From positions 3,738 through 67,737 of the forward strand of contig URCB01000006.1 of assembly GCA_900546255.1 (NCBI GenBank): DNA of 64,000 nt, given 5' to 3'. The translations under genes and the position numbers were made by a program. Positions 50,613 to 59,289 of the stretch are shown piece after piece (position 1 is the stretch's first letter; the number at the start of each line of letters is the position of its first letter). The notes beneath the pieces are model-generated. The model was not told where the DNA came from, ran no database searches, and saw nothing but the letters and a program-made list of their open reading frames with translations. The DNA comes from an uncultured Eubacteriales bacterium (lineage in GTDB: Bacteria; Bacillota; Clostridia; Oscillospirales; Oscillospiraceae).

Positions 50613-51971
50613 ATGATCAATTCCTCGGAAATTCTCCAAACGGTACAGATGTTCAACCAGCAGCACCTGGACATCCGCACCATCACCATGGGCATCTCCC
50701 TGCTGGACTGCGCTGACCCCAATCCCCAGGCCGCCTGCCAGAAAATCTACGACAAAATCTGCCGCCGGGCAGAGCATCTGGTGGCCACCGGCGCCGCCAT
50801 TGAGAAGGAGTTCGGCATCCCCATTGTCAACAAGCGGGTGTCTGTCACCCCCATCTCTCTGGTGGCCGCTGCCAGCGACACCAACGACTACGTCCCCTTC
50901 GCCGCCGCCCTGGACCGGGCCGCCAAGACCGTGGGCATCAACTTTATCGGCGGTTTCTCCGCCCTGGTGCAGAAGGGCTTCACCCTGTCTGACCGGAAGC
51001 TCATCGCCTCCATCCCCGAGGCCCTGGCCACCACGGAACTGGTGTGCTCCTCGGTGAACGTGGGCTCCACCAAAGCCGGCATCAACATGGACGCCGTGGC
51101 AGAGATGGGGCAGATCATCAAGAAAACCGCCGACCTCACCGCCAGTGCCGGGGGCTTTGGCTGCGCCAAACTGGTGGTGTTCTCCAACGCCGTGGAGGAC
51201 AACCCCTTCATGGCCGGCGCCTTCCACGGGGCCGGTGAGCCGGAGTGCGTCATCAACGTGGGCATCTCTGGCCCCGGCGTGGTCCACCACGCCTTGCAGC
51301 AGGTGAAGGGGGAACCCTTCGACGTGGTGGCAGAGACCATCAAAAAGACCGCCTTCCGCATCACCCGCATGGGGCAGCTGGTGGCCCGGGAGGCCTCCGC
51401 CCGGCTGGAGGTTCCCTTTGGCATTGTGGACCTCTCCCTGGCCCCCACCCCCGCCATCGGGGACTCCGTGGCCCGTATCCTGGAGGAGATGGGCCTGGAG
51501 GTCTGCGGCACCCACGGCACCACCGCCGCCCTGGCCCTGCTCAACGACGCGGTGAAGAAGGGCGGCGTCATGGCCTCCAACCACGTGGGCGGCCTGTCCG
51601 GCGCCTTCATCCCCGTCAGTGAGGACGAGGGGATGATCGCCGCCGCCCAGCAGGGCGCCCTGGGCCTGGATAAGCTGGAAGCCATGACCTGCGTCTGCTC
51701 CGTGGGGCTGGACATGATCGCAGTCCCCGGGGACACCTCTGCGGAAACCATCTCCGCCATCATCGCCGACGAGGCCGCCATCGGCATGGTCAACACCAAG
51801 ACCACCGCCGTGCGCATCATCCCCGCCCCCGGGAAGACCGTGGGGGACACGGTGGAGTTCGGCGGCCTGCTGGGGTCTGCCCCGGTGATTCCGGTGCACC
51901 CCTTCTCCTCTGCCGCGTTCATCCAGCGGGGCGGGCGGATCCCTGCCCCCATGCAGAGTTTGAAAAACTAA
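50613..51971 (+). CDS. UPF0210 (DUF711) family protein
   Basis: The 452-residue protein belongs to the PFL-like UPF0210 family: [28 protein letters not shown] and [20 protein letters not shown] are characteristic. The glycine-rich C-terminal half ([20 protein letters not shown]) resembles the active region of the glycyl-radical-like fold, but no radical motif (RVxGY) is seen. Function is unknown. It is cotranscribed with the ACT protein. Confidence 0.92.
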   Translation: MINSSEILQTVQMFNQQHLDIRTITMGISLLDCADPNPQAACQKIYDKICRRAEHLVATGAAIEKEFGIPIVNKRVSVTPISLVAAASDTNDYVPFAAALDRAAKTVGINFIGGFSALVQKGFTLSDRKLIASIPEALATTELVCSSVNVGSTKAGINMDAVAEMGQIIKKTADLTASAGGFGCAKLVVFSNAVEDNPFMAGAFHGAGEPECVINVGISGPGVVHHALQQVKGEPFDVVAETIKKTAFRITRMGQLVAREASARLEVPFGIVDLSLAPTPAIGDSVARILEEMGLEVCGTHGTTAALALLNDAVKKGGVMASNHVGGLSGAFIPVSEDEGMIAAAQQGALGLDKLEAMTCVCSVGLDMIAVPGDTSAETISAIIADEAAIGMVNTKTTAVRIIPAPGKTVGDTVEFGGLLGSAPVIPVHPFSSAAFIQRGGRIPAPMQSLKN

Positions 51972-52166
51972 GGGGACGGCGGCCCATGGGCGGGCATCGA
52001 AGCGCCCAGCGGTGCGGTCATAGCGCCGTTTCGAACCCCATATACCTACCTTGATGGGGAAACTTTCCTGTAGGGGGATGGGAGCGACAACATTGCCGCA
52101 CCCCATCCCCACCCCCCTTTTCCCGAAACCTGAGGTTCAGATCCCTAATTTGAGAGGTGTCTGTTT
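51972..52166. other. Intergenic region before pgi
   Basis: 195 nt without a gene. It holds an inverted repeat GGGGATGGG...CCCATCCCC (about 52074-52108) that could be a leaky terminator for the UPF0210 transcript or a pgi leader structure. No good promoter for pgi was found. Confidence 0.4.
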
Positions 52167-53468
52167 ATGCTTGAATTTGATGTGCGCTACGCGCGCCCGT
52201 TCCTGCCGGCCAACTGGCTCTCCTCTCGGCTGGACGGGCTCACCGAGGCCCGCCAACTGCTGGAGAACGGCGAGGGCCTGGGCGGGGAGTTTACCGGCTG
52301 GGTGGATCTGCCCCGGTCCTACGACCGGGAAGAGGTCCACCGGGTCCTCCAAACCGCCCGGATCATCCGCCGGCAGTCAGAGGTCCTCATCGTGGTGGGC
52401 ATTGGCGGTTCCTATCTGGGGGCCCGCGCCCTGCTGGAACTGCTCACCTCTCCCAATTACAACCTGACCTGCCGCCGCTCCCCCCAGATCTTCTTCACGG
52501 GAAACACCCTCTCCTCCGACGCCATGACGGAGCTGCTGGACTATGTGCAGGACAAGGACTTCTCGGTCAACGTGGTGTCCAAGTCCGGCTCCACCACGGA
52601 GTCTGCCATCGCCTTTTTCCTCTTCCGGCAGCTGCTGGAGGAGAAGTACGGCCGGGAGGGCGCCCGGGACCGCATCTTCGTCACCACCGACCGCACGGAG
52701 GGTACCCTCCGTGCATTGGCCAACCAGGAGGGGTATGCCACCTTCTCCATCCCCCGGGACATTGGCGGGCGGTATTCCGTCCTCACCCCGGCGGGGCTGC
52801 TCCCCCTGGCGGTGGCAGGGGTGGAGATTTCGGGCATCCTGGATGGGGCGGCAGCCGCCATGGCCCGCCTCCGCCGGCCCGGCCAGGACAATCCCGCCTG
52901 GCAGTACGCCGCCGCCCGGAACGCCCTGTATGACCAGGGGAAGACCATCGAAATCCTCGCCGGGTATGAACCCCACCTCCGCGCCTTTGGCGAGTGGTGG
53001 AAGCAGCTTTTCGGGGAGAGCGAGGGCAAGGACGGGAAAGGCGTCTTCCCCGCCAGCGTGGAGTTCACCACCGACCTGCACTCCATGGGGCAGTACATCC
53101 AAGAGGGCAAGCGGGACCTGTTTGAAACCGTGGTCCGCTTCACCATCCCCCAGTCCTCCTGCCTGCTGGACCCTGCCCCTGAGGACCCCTCAGGCCTGGG
53201 GTACCTTCGGGGGCGGGACCTTCGGTTCGTCAACGAGCAGGCCCGGCAGGGCACCGTGCTGGCCCACGTCGCCGGGGGCGTGCCCAACCTCCTGCTCACC
53301 GTTCCAGAGCGCACCCCCCACTGGGCCGGCCAGTTGGTCTACTTCTTTGAGTATGCCTGCGGCCTGTCCGGCTATCTCTCCGGGGTAAACCCCTTTAATC
53401 AGCCCGGGGTGGAAGCCTATAAAACCAACATGTTCGCCCTGCTGGGCAAGCCCGGCTACGAACAGTGA
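52167..53468 (+). CDS. pgi: Glucose-6-phosphate isomerase
   Basis: Glycolytic enzyme interconverting glucose-6-phosphate and fructose-6-phosphate. The 433-residue protein is of the short Firmicute type. VVGIGGSYLGARALLELL (about 73-90), VVSKSGSTTESAIAFF (near 135), the catalytic glutamate region near residue 290 (VEFTTDLHSMGQYIQEG) and PFNQPGVEAYKTNMFALL at the end match the family. A GAGAGGTG site precedes the ATG, and a strong terminator follows. Confidence 0.97.
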   Translation: MLEFDVRYARPFLPANWLSSRLDGLTEARQLLENGEGLGGEFTGWVDLPRSYDREEVHRVLQTARIIRRQSEVLIVVGIGGSYLGARALLELLTSPNYNLTCRRSPQIFFTGNTLSSDAMTELLDYVQDKDFSVNVVSKSGSTTESAIAFFLFRQLLEEKYGREGARDRIFVTTDRTEGTLRALANQEGYATFSIPRDIGGRYSVLTPAGLLPLAVAGVEISGILDGAAAAMARLRRPGQDNPAWQYAAARNALYDQGKTIEILAGYEPHLRAFGEWWKQLFGESEGKDGKGVFPASVEFTTDLHSMGQYIQEGKRDLFETVVRFTIPQSSCLLDPAPEDPSGLGYLRGRDLRFVNEQARQGTVLAHVAGGVPNLLLTVPERTPHWAGQLVYFFEYACGLSGYLSGVNPFNQPGVEAYKTNMFALLGKPGYEQ

Positions 53469-53507
53469 AAAGACGATCTGCCCCCCGCGCTGCACCCCTA
53501 ACTCCCT

Positions 53508-53536
53508 CAGGCCGCCGCTGGCGGCCTGTTGTTTTT
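53508..53536 (+). terminator. Terminator after pgi
   Basis: Stem CAGGCCGCC-GCT-GGCGGCCTG followed by TTGTTTTTT. Confidence 0.93.
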
Positions 53537-53603
53537 TCGGAGGAAAACGCACAAAAATTCTACCCTCTCCCTGGAGAAATTTTGAAAAAAACGCGCCATC
53601 CCA

Positions 53604-53632
53604 TTGCAGTTTTTCCTCGGGTATGGTAACAT
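53604..53632 (+). promoter_or_regulatory. Sigma-A promoter of the P-loop gene
   Basis: TTGCAG (53604-53609), 17-bp spacer, TAACAT (53627-53632), about 50 nt before the start. Confidence 0.7.
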
Positions 53633-53680
53633 GAAGCCAACAGAAAGATGCCTTTCTGGATCAAGAAGGAGTGATGAATC

Positions 53681-54094
53681 ATGGTTCGAGTAATTATGGG
53701 CGCCAAGGGAACCGGTAAGACCAAGCAGATGATCGAGATGATCAACCACGCCGCCGAAAACGAGAACGGCAGCGTCGTCTGCGTGGAGATCGGCCGCAAG
53801 CTGGTCTATGATGTCAGCCCCAACGTCCGCCTGGTGGAGTCCAGCGACTTCGCCGCCGACAACTTTACATTCTTTAAAGGGTTCATCAGCGGCATGTATG
53901 CCTCTAACTATGACCTGACCCACGTGTTTATTGACAGTCTGTGCAAGATCATCCCCTCCGAGCCCGACTCTCCGGAGGTGGAGGAGTTCCTGTCTTGGCT
54001 GGACCGGTTCTCCGACGCCAACCAGGTGAAGTTTACCATCACCATCAGCGCCGACGTCGCCCTGGCCACTGACGCCATTAAGTCCTATTTCTAA
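53681..54094 (+). CDS. Small P-loop protein of unknown function
   Basis: The 137-residue protein starts after AAGGAG. MGAKGTGKTKQMIEMINHAA at about 6-25 is a clear Walker A loop (GAKGTGKTK). A possible Walker B is HVFIDSLCKII near 82-92, with aspartate after a hydrophobic strand, but no glutamate follows, so hydrolysis is uncertain. The body is a compact alpha/beta fold without membrane segments. It lies 34 nt before the coiled-coil zinc-ribbon gene with the same promoter, so they probably act together. Confidence 0.72.
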   Translation: MVRVIMGAKGTGKTKQMIEMINHAAENENGSVVCVEIGRKLVYDVSPNVRLVESSDFAADNFTFFKGFISGMYASNYDLTHVFIDSLCKIIPSEPDSPEVEEFLSWLDRFSDANQVKFTITISADVALATDAIKSYF

Positions 54095-54128
54095 GTGCTT
54101 TTCCTAAACAACTAAGGAGGCGTAATCC

Positions 54129-54668
54129 ATGGCACTGCGTGAAAAAATAAGCTCCTTTGCAGTTGGTGCTGCGAGCAAAGCCAATTCCCTGGCAGTGGAA
54201 GCGGCTGCCAAGGCCAACCTTGCCATCGAAAACAGCAAGTTGAACCTGAAGATCGGCAACGAGGAGAAAAAGATTGACACCTTTACCGTCAGCATCGGCG
54301 AACTGATTCTGGACAAGCTGGACGGAGGAGAGACCTTTGACGATGAGATCATGGCGCTGTATTCCTCCATCCAGGCCTCCCGGGAAACCATCACCAACGC
54401 CCGGGCTGCCATTGAGGCCAACAATCGTCAGGCCGAGTCCGCCCATCTCTGCGCCGCTTGCGGCGCTCCGCTGGCGGAGAATGCCAAGTACTGTGGTACC
54501 TGCGGTGCCGAAGTGGAGCAGCCAGAGGCAGAGACGGTAGAGGCGCAGCCCGCCGCCCCCACCTGCCCCCACTGCGGCGCAGAAGTGACCCCGGAAGACG
54601 CCTACTGCACTCAGTGCGGCGTAAAATTGGAGGAGGAGCCTGCCCCGGAAGAGACGCCGGCAGAATAA
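54129..54668 (+). CDS. Helical protein with two C-terminal zinc ribbons
   Basis: The 179-residue protein has an AAGGAGG site. Residues 1-100 are helical and alanine-rich (SFAVGAASKANSLAVEAAAK), suggesting an amphipathic or coiled-coil region. Two zinc ribbons follow: CAACG...CGTCG (about 107-124) and CPHCG...CTQCG (about 144-162), with an acidic linker and tail. Double zinc ribbons are common in small adaptor proteins of Firmicutes. Function is unknown. It is cotranscribed with the P-loop protein and ends at a strong terminator. Confidence 0.8.
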   Translation: MALREKISSFAVGAASKANSLAVEAAAKANLAIENSKLNLKIGNEEKKIDTFTVSIGELILDKLDGGETFDDEIMALYSSIQASRETITNARAAIEANNRQAESAHLCAACGAPLAENAKYCGTCGAEVEQPEAETVEAQPAAPTCPHCGAEVTPEDAYCTQCGVKLEEEPAPEETPAE

Positions 54669-54692
54669 TCCCCCCTCCCCTCGCGCAAGCTA

Positions 54693-54728
54693 GGACCCGC
54701 CGCTTCGGGAGAAGCGGCGGGTCTTTTC
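54693..54728 (+). terminator. Terminator after the P-loop/zinc-ribbon operon
   Basis: Stem GACCCGCCGCTTC with GAAGCGGCGGGTC around a 4-nt loop, then TTTTCCCC. The next gene starts only 20 nt later. Confidence 0.9.
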
Positions 54729-54747
54729 CCCAGAAAGGAGGCCCCTG

Positions 54748-54999
54748 ATGGACAGAACCCCCCAGCAAGTGCAGGACCTCACCCTGTCCCTGCTCTACCT
54801 CACCTCCCTGGAAGACCACGACGACCCCGCCAGCCGCCGGTGCTGGAAGGGGTATGACTTCCAAACCCTGGCAGATCTCCAGGCCCAGGGCCTGGTGGAG
54901 GACACCCAGGGCCGCATCCCCCTCCGCCTGCCTCCCCAGGGCATCGCCCAGGCCAAGGCCGTGCTGCAGGCTTTGGGGTTGGAGGATCCCCGGCCCTAA
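54748..54999 (+). CDS. DUF6429 family small protein
   Basis: An 83-residue protein with AAAGGAGG upstream. LTLSLLYLTSLEDHD followed by RCWKGYDFQTLADLQAQGLV matches the short DUF6429 proteins, which look like a single winged or helical domain. Function is unknown. It sits between two terminators with no clear own promoter, so some read-through or an unseen promoter is needed. Confidence 0.72.
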   Translation: MDRTPQQVQDLTLSLLYLTSLEDHDDPASRRCWKGYDFQTLADLQAQGLVEDTQGRIPLRLPPQGIAQAKAVLQALGLEDPRP

Positions 55000-55015
55000 T
55001 GGAAGCAACAGAGGC

Positions 55016-55051
55016 ACAGCCTGCCGCAATGATGCGGCAGGCTGTGTTTTT
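55016..55051 (+). terminator. Terminator after the DUF6429 gene
   Basis: A 13-bp stem ACAGCCTGCCGCA with its complement and an ATGA loop, then GTTTTTCC. Confidence 0.92.
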
Positions 55052-55089
55052 CCATCTCCCAGATGGCGGCCATCTCGAAACTGGATGGC

Positions 55090-55572
55090 TCAATGCCTTA
55101 ACGCCCCCCACTGAACCTGCATAGGATCAAAGCAAAAAACGATAACCTCCCCCATCTCGCTGGTCCCCTGGAAGACATACCCCCGCTGGACCCAGAAGGA
55201 ACCGCCGTTTTGCATCTCCATCGTGGAGTAGGCCTCGTTAGGTTCTACCTGCTGAAGCCCTTCCCCTTCTGCCAGAATCGACGCCGCCTCCTCTGCTGTC
55301 ACCGCAGGGCGCGTTAGAAGAAAAACCAACGGCATGGCCACAAAACAAGTCGCTGCCAAACCCAGCAGAACGCTTTTCCTCCCACGGGCACACACGGTCA
55401 GGCCCGCCAAGGAACCCATCCCAAGTGTGTATAACCCCGCCATCCACTCTAATCGAAGCACGCCCCAGTAAACGTTTTGGGTTACCCACAGGAGACCTAT
55501 GAACAGCAGCGTTAACCCACCCATCCATAGCACCACTTGCAGGCCCCTGCCTCTGGTTGGCACGCAAGCCAT
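55090..55572 (-). CDS. Small membrane protein of unknown function
   Basis: The 160-residue protein starts at the ATG at 55570-55572, where GGGAGAGG is well placed. Three hydrophobic helices lie in the first half (VVLWMGGLTLLFIGLLWV, MAGLYTLGMGSLAGLTVC, LLGLAATCFVAMPLVFLL). An extracytoplasmic or cytoplasmic tail of about 70 residues follows. Base composition is less GC-rich than its neighbours, a hint of a different origin. No recognisable family. Confidence 0.62.
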   Translation of the reverse strand: MACVPTRGRGLQVVLWMGGLTLLFIGLLWVTQNVYWGVLRLEWMAGLYTLGMGSLAGLTVCARGRKSVLLGLAATCFVAMPLVFLLTRPAVTAEEAASILAEGEGLQQVEPNEAYSTMEMQNGGSFWVQRGYVFQGTSEMGEVIVFCFDPMQVQWGALRH

Positions 55573-55701
55573 AACATCCTCTCCCCCCAATTTCCTTCGC
55601 ATCCTCTCTGCATCCCTGTCGGAACATTGAGAAAAGAATACCCTTTTTTTCCAGCGGGTTCCACCAGGTCGCAGTAAAATTTCGGTAAAACTTCCTCCAT
55701 C

Positions 55702-55738
55702 AAAAAAGCAGGCGCAGAGATTGCTCTGCGCCTGCTCA
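55702..55738 (-). terminator. Terminator after the alcohol dehydrogenase gene
   Basis: Stem GCAGGCGCAGAG...CTCTGCGCCTGC, followed on the minus strand by TTTTTTGATGG. Confidence 0.93.
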
Positions 55739-55756
55739 GGGAACCAGGTCAACGTT

Positions 55757-56929
55757 TTACCGATAGGACTCGGTATAGATCTTCACCAAATCCTCATCGC
55801 TGAGCTGGAGGCGGTCCAGCTTGAAGAGGATGCCCATGGTGCTCCGGGCGTTGGACACGAACTTGGGGAACTCCTCGGGGGTGATGCCGTAGTCGGACAT
55901 CTTCAGCTCGTCCACCCCGCAGGCCTTCTGCAGGTCCACCAGGGCGGTGACGAAGTCCATGGGGTCCTTGGCGTTCTCCTTGCCCATGGCCTTGGCCATG
56001 TCGATGAACCGGTCGTGCAGCTCGGGGCAGTGCTCCACGAAGTGGGTGTAGTAGGCCTTGCTCACCATGATCAGGCCCTCGCCGTGGGCGATGGCGGGGT
56101 GATAGGCGGACAGGGGGTGCTCCAGGGAGTGCTCGGAGCAGAGGTTGTCCACGCTCATCACCATGCCGGAGAGGCTGCTGCCGAAGGCCACCAGCTCCCG
56201 GGCCTTCTTGTCCTGGCCGTTGGCGCAGGCGGCAGCCAGGTTCCGGCCCACGGACTCAATAGCCTTCAGGGCCAGCATGTCCCGCATCAGGTTCTCGTTC
56301 TTGTTGATGTAGGACTCGGTGGAGTGGAAGAGGGCGTCAAACCCCTGGAAGGCGGTGAACTTGGGGGGAACGGACAGCATGAAGTCCGGGTCCACGATGG
56401 ACAGGACGGGGAAGGTGGTCTTGTTGCCGCCGCTCATCTTCTCGTTGGTGGCCTCGTTGGTGACCACGGTCCAGGCGTCCACCTCCGTGCCGGTGCCGGC
56501 GGTGGTGGGGATGGCCACAATGGGCAGGGGCTTGTTCTTCATCTTTTGGCCGCCGCCGGTGCCGCCGTAGACATAGTCCCAGAAGTTGCCCTCGTTGGGG
56601 GCCATCATGGCGATGGCTTTGGCCGCGTCGATGCTGCTGCCGCCCCCCAGACCCAGGACGAAGTCACAGCCGTTGGCCCGGGCAAAGGCTGCCCCGTCCA
56701 TCACAGTGTCCACCACAGGGTTGGCGGACACCTTGTCGAAGACGGCATATTCCACCCCGGCCTGGGTCAGCTGGTCCTGCACGGTGTCCAAATACCCGTT
56801 GGCCCGGGTGGACTTGCCGCTGGAAATCACGATGAGGGCTTTCTTGCCCGGCAGACGCTGCTTGTGCAGCTTCTGAATGGCCCCCTGGCCGAAAACCAAA
56901 TTGGTGGGGACAGAGAAGGAAAAACTCAC
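55757..56929 (-). CDS. Iron-containing alcohol dehydrogenase
   Basis: NAD(P)H-dependent group III alcohol dehydrogenase, likely reducing aldehydes such as butyraldehyde or acetaldehyde. The GTG at 56927-56929 with AAAGGAG gives 390 residues. LGLGGGSSIDAAKAIA binds cofactor. IPTTAGTGTEVD, GFDALFHSTESY and HSLEHPLSAYHPAIAHGEGL supply the metal-binding aspartate and histidines. Its own promoter is upstream, beside an inverted repeat GGACGCA-TT-TGCGTCC in the leader. Confidence 0.93.
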   Translation of the reverse strand: MSFSFSVPTNLVFGQGAIQKLHKQRLPGKKALIVISSGKSTRANGYLDTVQDQLTQAGVEYAVFDKVSANPVVDTVMDGAAFARANGCDFVLGLGGGSSIDAAKAIAMMAPNEGNFWDYVYGGTGGGQKMKNKPLPIVAIPTTAGTGTEVDAWTVVTNEATNEKMSGGNKTTFPVLSIVDPDFMLSVPPKFTAFQGFDALFHSTESYINKNENLMRDMLALKAIESVGRNLAAACANGQDKKARELVAFGSSLSGMVMSVDNLCSEHSLEHPLSAYHPAIAHGEGLIMVSKAYYTHFVEHCPELHDRFIDMAKAMGKENAKDPMDFVTALVDLQKACGVDELKMSDYGITPEEFPKFVSNARSTMGILFKLDRLQLSDEDLVKIYTESYR

Positions 56930-56987
56930 GATCAATACTCCTTTCGGTTGCTTTTGGGACGCAAATGCGTCCAATTTCACAAATACC

Positions 56988-57016
56988 ACTCTACCATGGA
57001 AGCCCCCTGGGGGCAA
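56988..57016 (-). promoter_or_regulatory. Sigma-A promoter of the alcohol dehydrogenase gene
   Basis: TTGCCC (57011-57016), 17-bp spacer, TAGAGT (56988-56993) on the minus strand. A perfect dyad GGACGCATTTGCGTCC at 56958-56973 follows downstream and could be a repressor site or leader hairpin. Confidence 0.65.
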
Positions 57017-57083
57017 GCCTTCCCGCCCCGTTTTCCCCACAGTTCTCCCGGGAAAAATTTCGTAAAATTCGTGAAAATTCCCC

Positions 57084-57112
57084 TTTACAATCCCCTGTCC
57101 CTTTGCTATAAT
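57084..57112 (+). promoter_or_regulatory. Sigma-A promoter of tRNA-Arg(CCG)
   Basis: TTTACA (57084-57089), 17-bp spacer, TATAAT (57107-57112), 23 nt before the tRNA. Confidence 0.85.
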
Positions 57113-57135
57113 AATTTGGCAATCAAACAGCACAT

Positions 57136-57211
57136 GCGCCAGTAGCGTAATGGATAGCGCATCAGATTCCGGTTCTGAGGGTTGGGGGTTCGAGTCCCTT
57201 CTGGCGTGCCA
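57136..57211 (+). tRNA. tRNA-Arg (anticodon CCG)
   Basis: A 76-nt cloverleaf with acceptor GCGCCAG pairing CTGGCGT, discriminator G and encoded CCA. The anticodon arm TCAGA-TTCCGGT-TCTGA reads CCG and decodes CGG. The T loop GTTCGAGTC is standard. It has a strong promoter and an immediate terminator. Confidence 0.97.
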
Positions 57212-57247
57212 AAGCAGGACATCCGTTTGGGTGTCCTGCTTTGTTGT
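57212..57247 (+). terminator. Terminator after tRNA-Arg(CCG)
   Basis: Stem AAAGCAGGACA with TGTCCTGCTTT, followed by GTTGTTTC. It begins at the tRNA 3' end. Confidence 0.88.
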
Positions 57248-57416
57248 TTCCCGTGGGGGCAGGCCCGCACCAGGCATCCCCCAGCCCCCTCCCCTAAAGT
57301 TCCTTCCATCCCTTGACAGCCTGCTCTCTCAAATGTTATGGTAGGATTAGATTTTTATCATGCAAACGGCGGCTGGACTTCCCTCCCGCCGCCCCATTCC
57401 CAAAGGAGGCATGGAT

Positions 57417-58211
57417 ATGGCAGGACTTTTACAGGACAAAATCGCCCTGGTCACCGGCGCCGCCATGGGCAACGGCGAGGGCATCGCCCGGGTGATGGTT
57501 GCCAAGGGGGCCACGGTAATCCTCGCGGACAAGAACGAGAAGGTGTTTGAAACGGCAGCCTCCCTGGGCCAGGCTGCCACCGCCTACCAGGTGGACGTGT
57601 CCCAGTATGACCAGGTGGCCCAGATGGCGGAGCAGGTCATGGCCCAGTTCGGCCGGCTGGACATTCTGGTCAACAACGCCGGCATCGCCCGGATGATCCC
57701 CGTGAACAACATGGACGACGCCCTCCGAGACCTCCACTACCAGGTGAATATGGTGGGCACCTGGAACTGCGTGAAGGCCTTTCTCCCCCACATGATCGAG
57801 AGGAAGTACGGGAGGATCCTCAACATGTCCTCAGTCACCGGCCCCCGGGTGGTGGACCCCGGGATGATGGGATATGCCATGAGCAAAGGGGCCATCTCCG
57901 CCTTCACCAAGGCCATCGCCATGGACGTGGCCAAGTACGGCATCACCTCCAACGCCATCCTCCCCGGGTACTTCCTCACCCCCATGGTGATGCACAGTGC
58001 CCAGGAGACCGATCCCGAGAACCCCCAGCGGGTGCTGGACGGCATCGCCGCCGGGGTCCCCCTGGGCCGCTTTGGCAAGCCGGAGGAGATCGGCTATCTG
58101 GCCGCCTTCCTGGCCTCTGACGAAGCCGCCTACTTCACCGGCCAGGAGTTCGTCATCGACGGCGGCGCCGGCCTGCCGGAGACCAACGCCATGGGCGTTG
58201 TCAACGACTGA
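57417..58211 (+). CDS. Short-chain dehydrogenase/reductase
   Basis: The 264-residue classical SDR starts at the second ATG (57417), 7 nt after AAAGGAGG. TGAAMGNGEGIAR (about 13-25) is the cofactor loop and NNAG is at 86-89. The catalytic triad is Ser139, Tyr153 and Lys157 (YAMSK), and FVIDGGAGLPET closes the protein. It would oxidise or reduce an alcohol or ketone with NAD(P). The substrate is unknown. Convergent with the anti-sigma gene. Confidence 0.92.
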   Translation: MAGLLQDKIALVTGAAMGNGEGIARVMVAKGATVILADKNEKVFETAASLGQAATAYQVDVSQYDQVAQMAEQVMAQFGRLDILVNNAGIARMIPVNNMDDALRDLHYQVNMVGTWNCVKAFLPHMIERKYGRILNMSSVTGPRVVDPGMMGYAMSKGAISAFTKAIAMDVAKYGITSNAILPGYFLTPMVMHSAQETDPENPQRVLDGIAAGVPLGRFGKPEEIGYLAAFLASDEAAYFTGQEFVIDGGAGLPETNAMGVVND

Positions 58212-58227
58212 GCCCCCAGAACAACAG

Positions 58228-58275
58228 CCGCCAGCCACCGAAGGACTCGCCTTCGGTGGCTGGCGGTTTCTCTTC
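58228..58275 (+). terminator. Terminator between convergent genes
   Basis: A 17-bp stem (58228-58244 with 58250-58266) with a 5-nt loop, then TTTCTCTTCC. The minus strand also has GTTGTTC, so it may act both ways. Confidence 0.9.
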
Positions 58276-58287
58276 CGGCTTCCCGCG

Positions 58288-59289
58288 TCAGTGCAAGGGA
58301 TAGGCCGTGCCGTTGAGAACCACGGCGGTCACCTGGTCCAGGGCAAAGGTCTGGGCCAGAGCATAGGTAACGGTCTTTCCGTCCTCAGTACCCAGGGCAT
58401 ACAGGGTTTGGTCGATGGCATTGGCATCGTCTACAATTACCTGCTCCGTGCCGTCGGCCAGGCGGAGGGCAATGGTGTGCAAGTCATCCACCACATAGCC
58501 ATAGGTCTGGTTCTGGTTCGTGATTTGCAGGCCCACTGCGGAGAGGGTGACCCCCACCCCGTCCGTGCCCCCTTGGCAGCTGGGCATGGCCTGGGCCTGG
58601 GGCAGGTCGGCGGAGAGGACCTCCCCACCCAGTCCCGTGCGGTCCAGGGCATAGTCTCGAGCCACCAGGCGCAGGGGGGCCTGGGCCGTGTCGATCCCGC
58701 TGGCCGGTCCCGCGATGAAGGCCCCCTCCAGGTAGTAGTCGTTTTCAGTGGAGCGGGTGGTGTCCAGGTAGAAACGGCTTCCGGTGTGGTTCTCCCCATA
58801 CATCACCTGGAAGGCCAGCTTCCCATCTCCATTGCCCCAGACCTGCTCCAGGCCGCTCCAGGCCAGGCCAGGCTGGTTCTGGTACTGGGGGTAGTACGCC
58901 AAAACCTCAAAGGGCCGCACCCCATCCCCCGCCTTATTCTCGATGTGCAGGCGCACCAGGCCGGTGCCTGTGGCCTCATCAAAGAGGAAAGCGTCCACGG
59001 TCATGCGGTAGTGGTCGTTCTCGTCGGTGACCACCCCCGCCGGGACGGCGATGTAATCCGACAGGGCGGCATCCTCCCCCTGGGGGAAGAAGAGGGGGAA
59101 GCCCCCGCTGACCCCGGCGGCCACAGCAGTGCCCCCCAGGCAGAGAGCGGCGGCCAGGGCCACCCCGGCCACCCCACGCAGGGGGAAGCGTCTCTGGGAC
59201 CGGGTCTGCTCCGGCAAACCTTCTAAGGTATGCTGCACCCGCTGGTGGAAGGCCTCCGGCACAGGGGGCAGGGTATGGTTTTTCTTCAT
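58288..59289 (-). CDS. Membrane anti-sigma factor-like protein (DUF4179-type)
   Basis: The 333-residue protein starts at the ATG at 59287-59289, overlapping the sigma factor stop (ATGA). A short cytoplasmic N-terminus (about 1-40) precedes one membrane helix (VAGVALAAALCLGGTAVAAGV, about 42-62). A large beta-rich extracytoplasmic domain without known enzyme motifs follows. This layout and coupling indicate an anti-sigma factor of the clostridial DUF4179 type. The external domain is presumably the sensor; the signal is unknown. Confidence 0.85.
   Translation of the reverse strand: MKKNHTLPPVPEAFHQRVQHTLEGLPEQTRSQRRFPLRGVAGVALAAALCLGGTAVAAGVSGGFPLFFPQGEDAALSDYIAVPAGVVTDENDHYRMTVDAFLFDEATGTGLVRLHIENKAGDGVRPFEVLAYYPQYQNQPGLAWSGLEQVWGNGDGKLAFQVMYGENHTGSRFYLDTTRSTENDYYLEGAFIAGPASGIDTAQAPLRLVARDYALDRTGLGGEVLSADLPQAQAMPSCQGGTDGVGVTLSAVGLQITNQNQTYGYVVDDLHTIALRLADGTEQVIVDDANAIDQTLYALGTEDGKTVTYALAQTFALDQVTAVVLNGTAYPLH

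Noticed and set aside
56958-56985. A possible Rex redox-repressor site (TTTGTGAAATT) before the alcohol dehydrogenase gene
   Set aside because: Only one half-site is convincing; the second half does not match, so I do not report it as a site.
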